In this document: positions 7,812 to 12,079 of the stretch, piece by piece
How the letters are laid out: every line of letters begins with the position of its first letter
Numbering within the stretch: the stretch's first letter is position 1
Assembly (NCBI GenBank): GCA_002367715.1
Contig: DFDL01000003.1
Coordinates: forward strand, 1-12,079
From: Actinobacteria bacterium UBA3028
GTDB lineage: Bacteria > Actinomycetota > Actinomycetes > Nanopelagicales > Nanopelagicaceae
DNA length: 12,079 nt
Reading direction: 5' to 3'
Notes under the pieces: generated by a model
What the model was told of the DNA's origin: nothing
The model's input: the letters and a program-made list of their open reading frames with translations, nothing else
The model's database searches: none
Program-made: the position numbers and the translations under genes

Positions 7812-8798
7812 CTAACGAGACAAACGGCCAGATAAAGCGCGATGCCCGAGCAGGGACAGAATTATCACTAATCCAAAGCCCAATCCCGTGTAGTATCCAT
7901 CGAGCCCCACGGCTACAACTCCGGTGTTGATAAACACAACGGTGGTGGCACCAATTACTAATCCAGCAATTGTTCCCTTGCCACCTGTTACTGGAGTTCC
8001 TCCTACGAAGACTGCAGCTAAAACAGGTAGTAGATAACCCTCTCCCATCGTTGAGTAATAGGTAGAGTTCATGAGAATTGAGATTGTGGAAGTAATCGAA
8101 CAACAGACACCCACCAAAACAAAGCAGAGCACTTTGACTCTTGAGATATTTACACCCATCGCCCTACCAGCCTCCGGGTTGTCACCTGCTATGTGAACAT
8201 GAATACCAAAGCGATGGCGATTGAAAATAATGCCCAGTATTAGAGCTATTCCTAACCCCCAGATTAATTGAGCAGGTATCGGACCCCAAGATCCCACAAC
8301 TGCTGCTCGGATCGGAGAATCGTCAAATTTCGGAAACTGACGCAGTTGTCCTTTATTTAGCACTTGAGTAATACCTGCGAACATGAAATTTACGCCTAGC
8401 GTCGTAATGAGAGAAGAAAATCCCAACTTTGTAACCAGGAATCCAACAAATAGCCCACATGCAACTCCAGTGGTGACGCTTGCTAAAAACGCCAACCAAA
8501 AATTGTAATCAGTGGCAGTCAGAGTCAAAGAAAAAATCAACCCAGTCAGCGCCAACGTTGAGGGAAAAGAAAGATCAATTTCGCCAGATACAGTGACAAA
8601 TACCAGCGAAAGACCCATGATGATGAAAAGAGGAAGAGAGAGAAAAACGGCGGTAAACATCCCGACTTGCAAGAAGACATCTGGGGCAAAATAGATAAAG
8701 ACAGCCATCATCATGAAGTAAAAACCAGATGCTCCAAGAACAGGCTTGAAACGATCAGGGATTACTATTTTCTTTACTGTTACGTTATCAATTGCCAT
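7812..8798 (-). CDS. ribose-type (CUT2) sugar ABC transporter permease
   Basis: A 328-residue integral membrane protein of the RbsC/BPD_transp_2 type, presumably a homodimer carrying a monosaccharide-like substrate across the cell membrane. About nine or ten hydrophobic segments can be read, for example near 22-39, 45-70, 100-123, 130-145, 175-192, 222-243, 278-297 and 304-317. The cytoplasmic coupling loop AGDNPEAGRAMGVNISRVK (204-222) and the VFVGGTPVTGGKGTIAG stretch (263-279) are hallmarks of this permease family. The ATG shares its A with the ATPase stop (TGATG) and AAGGAAG lies 6 nt upstream, so the two are made together. CUT2 systems normally have one permease gene, as here. Confidence 0.94.
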   Translation of the reverse strand: MAIDNVTVKKIVIPDRFKPVLGASGFYFMMMAVFIYFAPDVFLQVGMFTAVFLSLPLFIIMGLSLVFVTVSGEIDLSFPSTLALTGLIFSLTLTATDYNFWLAFLASVTTGVACGLFVGFLVTKLGFSSLITTLGVNFMFAGITQVLNKGQLRQFPKFDDSPIRAAVVGSWGPIPAQLIWGLGIALILGIIFNRHRFGIHVHIAGDNPEAGRAMGVNISRVKVLCFVLVGVCCSITSTISILMNSTYYSTMGEGYLLPVLAAVFVGGTPVTGGKGTIAGLVIGATTVVFINTGVVAVGLDGYYTGLGFGLVIILSLLGHRALSGRLSR

Positions 8799-9556
8799 CA
8801 GACACTTCCTTTCTTAGCAACATCTCGTAGCATACTTATAAACTCATCAGCGGTCGTATTCCCCTTAGGTCCATCAAAGACCAATCGGCCACGGTCAAGA
8901 ATTACAAATCTATCGGCGACAGCATGAGCATCCCAAGGATTATGGCTGATAAAAATCACCGATCTCCCTTGAGCTTTCAAATTAAGAATAAATTCCATAA
9001 CTTCGGCCTGCTCAGATAGCGCCATGGCTGTCGTTGGTTCATCCAACATAACCAGGCTGCTGTCAAAAAGAATTGCGCGCGAAATAGCAACGCCTTGGCG
9101 CTCTCCTCCGGAAAGTTTTAACACAGGAGAGTGAGGAGTCCACACCTTTGAGGTATACCCAATCTTTCGCATTAGAGCTTCGGTTTCCTTGATTTGCTCT
9201 TTTCTCTTTACAAATCCAAAACGATTCACCAGCTCCCGACCCATAAAGACATTTGCATAAATACTCTGCTGCTCGGAAAGTGCTCTATTTTGATGCACTG
9301 TCTCGATGCCCAATTTTCTTGCCTTGGCAGCGTTCCAATTTTTTTGTTCTTGACCACGCAAAATAATCTTTGCGCCATCATCTGCACTCTCAGTTCCTGA
9401 GATGATCTTTGTTAAGGTCGTTTTTCCGGCTCCGTTATCGCCGACAAGTGAAACTATCTCTCCCTCATAGAGCTTTAAATTTATATTTGATAAAGCCTGA
9501 ACTCGGCCAAAAGTTTTCTCTACACCAATCAATTCAATTAGGGGACTCTTATCCAT
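8798..9556 (-). CDS. sugar ABC transporter ATPase, single nucleotide-binding domain
   Basis: The 252-residue ATPase powering the transporter. Walker A GDNGAGKTT is at 39-47, Q-loop Gln89, signature LSGGERQ at 148-154, Walker B LVMLDEP at 168-174, and switch His205 (ISHNPWDA). Ribose-type systems often use a tandem ATPase of about 500 residues; this has one domain and ends normally with a stop overlapping the permease start, so it looks like the natural single-domain FrcA-like form, acting as a dimer, and not a truncation. The start is supported by GGAGG 5 nt before the ATG at 9556, the strongest ribosome site in the operon. A 122-nt gap with two hairpins separates it from the binding-protein gene. 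Confidence 0.94.
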   Translation of the reverse strand: MDKSPLIELIGVEKTFGRVQALSNINLKLYEGEIVSLVGDNGAGKTTLTKIISGTESADDGAKIILRGQEQKNWNAAKARKLGIETVHQNRALSEQQSIYANVFMGRELVNRFGFVKRKEQIKETEALMRKIGYTSKVWTPHSPVLKLSGGERQGVAISRAILFDSSLVMLDEPTTAMALSEQAEVMEFILNLKAQGRSVIFISHNPWDAHAVADRFVILDRGRLVFDGPKGNTTADEFISMLRDVAKKGSV

Positions 9557-9606
9557 TTAAACCTCCATAAGCAATCAGGCCGATACAAAATCTAGCAAGA
9601 CAGGCC

Positions 9607-9639
9607 ATGGCGGCATCAAATCAGATTTGATGCCGCCAT
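9607..9639 (-). repeat. perfect 16-bp inverted repeat between binding-protein and ATPase genes
   Basis: The arms atggcggcatcaaatc (9607-9622) and gatttgatgccgccat (9624-9639) are perfectly complementary around a single A at 9623. In the minus-strand message this gives a long stable hairpin after the binding-protein stop and about 50 nt before the ATPase start. No clear U-run follows on that strand. It is best read as an attenuating or mRNA-protecting hairpin that lets the binding protein be made in excess over the membrane parts, a common arrangement in sugar ABC operons. A dispersed palindromic repeat is the alternative. Confidence 0.8.
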
Positions 9640-9655
9640 CCCTCGTATTACATAT

Positions 9656-9680
9656 AGGTCTCTCTCGAGACCTCTTTTTT
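9656..9680 (+). terminator. short hairpin followed by T6 on the plus strand
   Basis: Arms aggtctc (9656-9662) and gagacct (9667-9673) enclose a 4-nt loop, and TTTTTT (9675-9680) follows on the plus strand, running into the complement of the binding-protein stop codon. The geometry is that of a small Rho-independent terminator for transcription going rightwards, antisense to the operon. On the minus strand the tract is A6 before the hairpin, so there it is simply a second stem-loop directly after the binding-protein stop. I cannot tell which role is real. Confidence 0.5.
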
Positions 9681-10683
9681 AGCGGAAGCCCTTTGGAAGT
9701 GCTGCCACTATTTTGTAATTATCAACCGTGACGAATCCAGCAGACGTGTCGACGCTTGAAGGAGCTAGGCCATATACCTTCTGTAGGCAGAGAGAAATGA
9801 TTGGCAAATATCCCTGCTTGAAAGGCTCTTGGTCAGCAGTTAACTGAACGTGTCCGCTTGCAAAAGCGGCAAGAACGTCTGCTCCGACATCGAAGCCAGC
9901 AACTTTAACTTGACCTGGCTCAAGACCTGCTGCCCTGAAGTAAGTTGGAGTTGCGCCCAGCAGAGGACCTTCTGAAACGATAAGTTTCAAGTCAGATCCT
10001 GCCGCTTTAATTGCTGCAACTAAAGTTGGAGTGAGAAGGTTTGGATTTCCCGATACGTTCTCGCCGATTGCTTGTAGATTTAGCTCAGTTACCTGAACAC
10101 CCTTGGCTCTTAGCGCTTTAACAACGCCATCTTCGCGATCAGAGCGACCCTTAACTCCAAAAGTTCCGACGACAATTGCCTTATCGCCTCTCTTGATACC
10201 AAAGTCTTTGACAGCTCTATTAGCAAGAGACTGACCCATCTTTCCAAGATTTGCGCCTACGAAACCAGCATTTAGTTCTTTAATCGAACGCTTAGCAGGA
10301 ACATTTGAAAAGTCGACAGCGATACCAGCTTTCTTTGCATCTTTAGCAGCAGAAAGAATCGCGGCATCACCTGGGTGACCCATGAAAGAAATTGCATCTG
10401 GTTTCTTGACTATTTCCTCTTTGAATTGCTGAACCATTTTAGGAAAGTTCCAACCAGAGCTAATGATGGTGACATCTGCGCCAGTATCTGCGGCAGCTTG
10501 ACGTGCACCTTTTTCTAGAATGTCAGAGAAACTGTCTGCAGTTCCTCCTTTGAAATAACTAATCTTCACGCTGGAGCACCAAGTTCCTGCCGAGCTTTGA
10601 CTGGACGTTGACACTCCTAGCATGATTGAAGCAACCAAAGCGCCAGATGATGCAAGCGCTATGGCTCGACGGGATTTCTTCAT
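9679..10683 (-). CDS. periplasmic-binding-type sugar-binding protein of the ABC transporter
   Basis: A 334-residue substrate-binding protein of the ribose/galactose type (Peripla_BP_4-like), the first gene of the operon. Residues 1-32 form a clear signal peptide: MKKSRR, a hydrophobic core, then a small-residue stretch ending near SSAG. There is no lipobox cysteine, so it is not an obvious lipoprotein. The only two cysteines, Cys36 just after the likely cleavage site and Cys299, could form a disulfide. Family features include the start of lobe I (VKISYFKGGTADSF), FVGANLGKMGQ (141-151), the hinge-side GFDVGADVL (263-271), and TADQEPFKQGY (282-292). AAGGAG lies 7 nt before the ATG at 10683. The ligand cannot be named; the neighbours suggest a sugar or small glycoside. 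Confidence 0.93.
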   Translation of the reverse strand: MKKSRRAIALASSGALVASIMLGVSTSSQSSAGTWCSSVKISYFKGGTADSFSDILEKGARQAAADTGADVTIISSGWNFPKMVQQFKEEIVKKPDAISFMGHPGDAAILSAAKDAKKAGIAVDFSNVPAKRSIKELNAGFVGANLGKMGQSLANRAVKDFGIKRGDKAIVVGTFGVKGRSDREDGVVKALRAKGVQVTELNLQAIGENVSGNPNLLTPTLVAAIKAAGSDLKLIVSEGPLLGATPTYFRAAGLEPGQVKVAGFDVGADVLAAFASGHVQLTADQEPFKQGYLPIISLCLQKVYGLAPSSVDTSAGFVTVDNYKIVAALPKGFR

Positions 10684-10705
10684 GCCTGTTCTCCTTAACT
10701 TATTT

Positions 10706-10729
10706 ACCTATCTGACTTGTCAGATAGGT
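10706..10729. promoter_or_regulatory. 11-bp inverted repeat, candidate operator upstream of the transporter operon
   Basis: The arms acctatctgac (10706-10716) and gtcagataggt (10719-10729) are a perfect inverted repeat with a TT centre. It lies just downstream of the predicted minus-strand start (about 10737) and ahead of the binding-protein ribosome site, the usual place for a repressor operator. The GntR/FCD protein encoded next door is the obvious candidate. The repeat could instead act as a 5' UTR hairpin. A looser resemblance at 10747-10762 (ctgc-tcc-gcag then gtagg) may be a degenerate second site. Confidence 0.6.
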
Positions 10730-10743
10730 GTTGGTGGTGAGAG

Positions 10744-10772
10744 AGTCTGCTCCGCAGGTAGGCCCTTGTCAA
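10744..10772 (-). promoter_or_regulatory. predicted promoter of the transporter/catabolic operon
   Basis: On the minus strand a perfect -35 box TTGACA (10772-10767) is followed after 17 nt by CAGACT (10749-10744) as the -10 box. The -10 is weak, keeping only the second A, fourth A and last T of the consensus, as might be expected of a regulated promoter. Transcription would start near 10737, giving a leader of about 54 nt that includes the inverted repeat and the AAGGAG site. Confidence 0.5.
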
Positions 10773-10793
10773 TGATTTATACGTGAGTATTTT
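10766..10793 (+). promoter_or_regulatory. predicted divergent promoter for the regulator operon
   Basis: On the plus strand TTGTCA (10766-10771, 5 of 6 bases of the -35 consensus) is followed after 16 nt by TATTTT (10788-10793, 4 of 6 of the -10 consensus). The -35 box lies on the same bases as the minus-strand -35 box. A start near 10800 would leave almost no leader before the ATG at 10815 and cut into the AGGGAGGA there, so either the first small ORF is poorly translated or the true promoter is further left. Confidence 0.4.
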
Positions 10794-10814
10794 CTTAGGG
10801 AGGAATTGAGAGCG

Positions 10815-10985
10815 ATGGAACCACTAGAGGGAAAAGTCATACTCCTTACGGGTGTTGCTGGGGGCATTGGAAAACCTGTTACCAATTTGTTATTAAAGCT
10901 GGGCGCCCAGGTTATTGGCGTGGATATTTCCAACCAAGATTCAGTTACGGGTTTACTTGAGCAGCCTAAGATCCTTAGGAGGTAG
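10815..10985 (+). pseudogene. truncated short-chain dehydrogenase remnant (56 codons)
   Basis: From ATG at 10815 to TAG at 10983-10985 the translation is unmistakably the first part of an SDR: a start like MEPLEGKVILLTG, the glycine-rich loop TGVAGGIG, a helix, then strand 2 ending in VIGVDIS, followed by about 19 more residues before the stop. The nucleotide site, the catalytic Ser-Tyr-Lys and the rest of the fold are absent, and the next gene starts 7 nt later, so nothing downstream could supply them. It is not a copy of the SDR at 4855-5574, from which it differs widely. AGGGAGGA lies about 10 nt before the ATG. It is most likely the stub left by a deletion that joined an SDR start to the regulator gene. 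Its 3' end carries the regulator's AGGAGG, so it may persist as a leader ORF. Confidence 0.8.
10977..10982 (+). promoter_or_regulatory. Shine-Dalgarno deciding the GntR start
   Basis: AGGAGG lies 10 nt before GTG 10993 and overlaps the last codons of the SDR remnant. It favours GTG 10993 over a TTG at 10915 that has no ribosome site and would add 26 residues unlike any GntR N-terminus, read out of frame within the SDR remnant. Confidence 0.75.
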
Positions 10986-10992
10986 ACAACAG

Positions 10993-11802
10993 GTGAAAGC
11001 ATTGCAGAAGAGAATTGGTATAACTCAAGACACTCTTGCCCAGAGCTTAACGGAACGGTTTATTTTTGGCGAAGAAGCTTTAGATGGATTGATGCCCTCA
11101 ACTAGAATCTTGGCAGAAGAATATGGCGTTTCAAGGTTATTCTTGCGGGAAGTTTTAGCTGGATTACAACGACAAGGACTTATTGAGACTTTTCCGGGTA
11201 AGGGTATTTATGTAAGAAAGCCCAGCATGTTAAATGCGGCACGTAACGTACACACCACTATAAGGCAATCCACAGCCACCGCCCGAGATCTAATTGAAGC
11301 TAGAGGAAATTTAGAAGAGCAATGTGCCGCGCTTGCCGCGGAGAGAGCAACAACAGAAGATATTGCGCAGATGGAATTTGCGCTGAAGGCTTTAGATGAT
11401 GCCAATGGACTTATCCCGATGGCCCAAGCCGACATTGCATTTCACTCTCTACTAGCTAAGAGCACCCACAATCCAGTTCTACAAATTATGTTTGGCTCTA
11501 TCACTACATTGGCTTTTGACACCATGTTAAGAAGTTTATCTGACCCAGAAATCTATAAAGAAGGTGCTCCCCTTCACTACACAATCCTTAAAGCAGTTAA
11601 GAATCGTGATGGTTTAGCCGCCAGGAAAGCCATGTCAAAACACATTCACTTGGCTGAAGACTCCTATAAAAATGACTTGGATTGCGAACTTCGTGAAATT
11701 GCTCAGCGAATCGTGAAAGATGTACTGCAATCCTCTTTAAGCATTGAGGAGATTCTTAGCTCTGCACTTAAAGATTATTCGGTAGATTTGGGGCAATCGT
11801 GA
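10993..11802 (+). CDS. GntR-family transcription regulator, FCD subfamily
   Basis: A 269-residue regulator. The N-terminal winged helix-turn-helix is seen at about 12-77, with STRILAEEYGVSRLFLREVL (36-55) as the DNA-binding helices and GLIETFPGKGIYVRKPS as the wing. The rest is an all-helical FCD ligand domain; Asp147, His151, His195 and His217 match the metal/ligand residues of such domains, which commonly bind small carboxylates. It probably senses a sugar acid or ketodeoxy acid of this pathway and represses the divergent operon, perhaps through the inverted repeat at 10706-10729, and possibly itself. The stop overlaps the dehydratase start by GTGA. The C-terminal ~40 residues are a helical extension slightly longer than usual. 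Confidence 0.9.
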   Translation: MKALQKRIGITQDTLAQSLTERFIFGEEALDGLMPSTRILAEEYGVSRLFLREVLAGLQRQGLIETFPGKGIYVRKPSMLNAARNVHTTIRQSTATARDLIEARGNLEEQCAALAAERATTEDIAQMEFALKALDDANGLIPMAQADIAFHSLLAKSTHNPVLQIMFGSITTLAFDTMLRSLSDPEIYKEGAPLHYTILKAVKNRDGLAARKAMSKHIHLAEDSYKNDLDCELREIAQRIVKDVLQSSLSIEEILSSALKDYSVDLGQS

Positions 11803-12079
11803 AAATTATTGCAGTCAAACCTTTTTCTCATCCTGAATTTCCTAATTTGGCATATGTTGAAATCCTGACCGATGAAGGCATCGTAGGCTTAGGTGAAACG
11901 CATTATTTTGGCTCAACAGTGGCACATTTCATAAGTGACTTCGCAGGTCCGGCGATTTTGGGTAAGGATCCTCTAAATCGAGAAGAAATAGCCAAGACTC
12001 TGACTACATACGTTGGCTCTAACGGCTCAGGAGTTGAGACCAGAGCTAGATCTGCCATTGATTTAGCACTTTGGGATAT
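11799..12079 (+). CDS. enolase-superfamily (mandelate racemase-like) acid-sugar dehydratase, 3' end outside the window
   Basis: The first 93 codons of a mandelate racemase/muconate lactonizing enzyme-type protein. Seen are MKIIAVKPF, the capping-domain strand VEILTDEGIVGLGET, ILGKDPLNRE, and ARSAIDLALWD leading into the barrel. The metal ligands and catalytic Lys/His residues lie beyond the window, so the subfamily (galactonate-, gluconate-, fuconate-dehydratase or other) cannot be told. By context it should convert the aldonic acid made by the lactonase into the 2-keto-3-deoxy acid used by the kinase, filling the only step missing from the minus-strand operon. The GTG start overlaps the regulator's TGA (GTGA), so the two are co-translated; GGGG lies about 5 nt upstream. 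Confidence 0.88.
   Translation, partial: MKIIAVKPFSHPEFPNLAYVEILTDEGIVGLGETHYFGSTVAHFISDFAGPAILGKDPLNREEIAKTLTTYVGSNGSGVETRARSAIDLALWD

Noticed and set aside
7786..8103. Minus-strand 105-codon open frame inside the permease gene
   Set aside because: It is the permease sequence read in another frame, rich in Cys, Arg and Ser, with no family resemblance.
10747..10762. Second operator copy between the minus-strand -35 and -10 boxes
   Set aside because: The resemblance to the perfect repeat is loose and the stem is only 4 bp, so I mention it but do not call it a separate site.
10915..10992. TTG at 10915 as the start of the GntR regulator
   Set aside because: There is no ribosome site, the 26 added residues do not look like a GntR N-terminus, and AGGAGG precedes the GTG at 10993.
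1..12079. Search for tRNA, rRNA, CRISPR, insertion sequences and defence or phage genes
   Set aside because: Nothing seen: the window is almost fully coding with metabolic genes, and the only notable repeats are the hairpins and the operator-like palindrome.

Overview
The window reads as a densely packed carbohydrate-catabolism locus from a bacterium of moderate to low G+C content. Gene order and style (GTG/TTG starts alongside ATG, stop/start overlaps, almost no intergenic DNA, an exported sugar-binding protein with no lipobox) would fit a streamlined, low-G+C aquatic actinobacterium of the Nanopelagicales (acI) kind. That placement is an impression; no rRNA or marker gene is present to prove it.

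Layout. (1) Positions 1-2276, plus strand: the 3' part of an SMP-30/gluconolactonase-like gene whose start lies before the window, then a 496-residue helical protein I do not recognise. (2) Positions 10683-2273, minus strand: one long operon read right to left. It encodes a sugar-binding protein, a single-domain ABC ATPase, a ribose-type permease, a large cytoplasmic alpha-amylase-superfamily (GH13-like) enzyme, a short-chain dehydrogenase, a KDPG/KDG-type aldolase, a PfkB-type 2-keto-3-deoxygluconate kinase, and a complete SMP-30/gluconolactonase. From the permease onward the genes are overlapped or separated by 9 nt or less. The only sizeable internal gap (9557-9678, after the binding-protein gene) holds two hairpins. 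(3) Positions 10684-10814: a divergent control region in which one TTGTCAA element can be read as the -35 box on both strands, plus an 11-bp perfect inverted repeat just downstream of the predicted minus-strand start. (4) Positions 10815-12079, plus strand: a 56-codon truncated dehydrogenase remnant, a GntR/FCD regulator, and the start of an enolase-superfamily acid-sugar dehydratase that runs off the window.

Together the genes suggest this route (inference from families): uptake of a small glycoside or sugar; hydrolysis or glycosyl transfer by the GH13-like enzyme in the cytoplasm; oxidation of the sugar to a lactone by the SDR; lactone opening by SMP-30; dehydration to a 2-keto-3-deoxy acid by the enolase-superfamily enzyme; phosphorylation by the kinase; and cleavage to pyruvate and glyceraldehyde-3-phosphate by the aldolase. 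The GntR/FCD protein is the obvious candidate regulator, sensing a pathway acid. The least explained parts are the unrecognised 496-residue protein, the GH13-like enzyme with its ~270-residue N-terminal domain and altered region I, and the SDR remnant in the regulator's leader. No rRNA, tRNA, CRISPR array or insertion sequence was seen, and no gene-free stretch exceeds about 130 bases.
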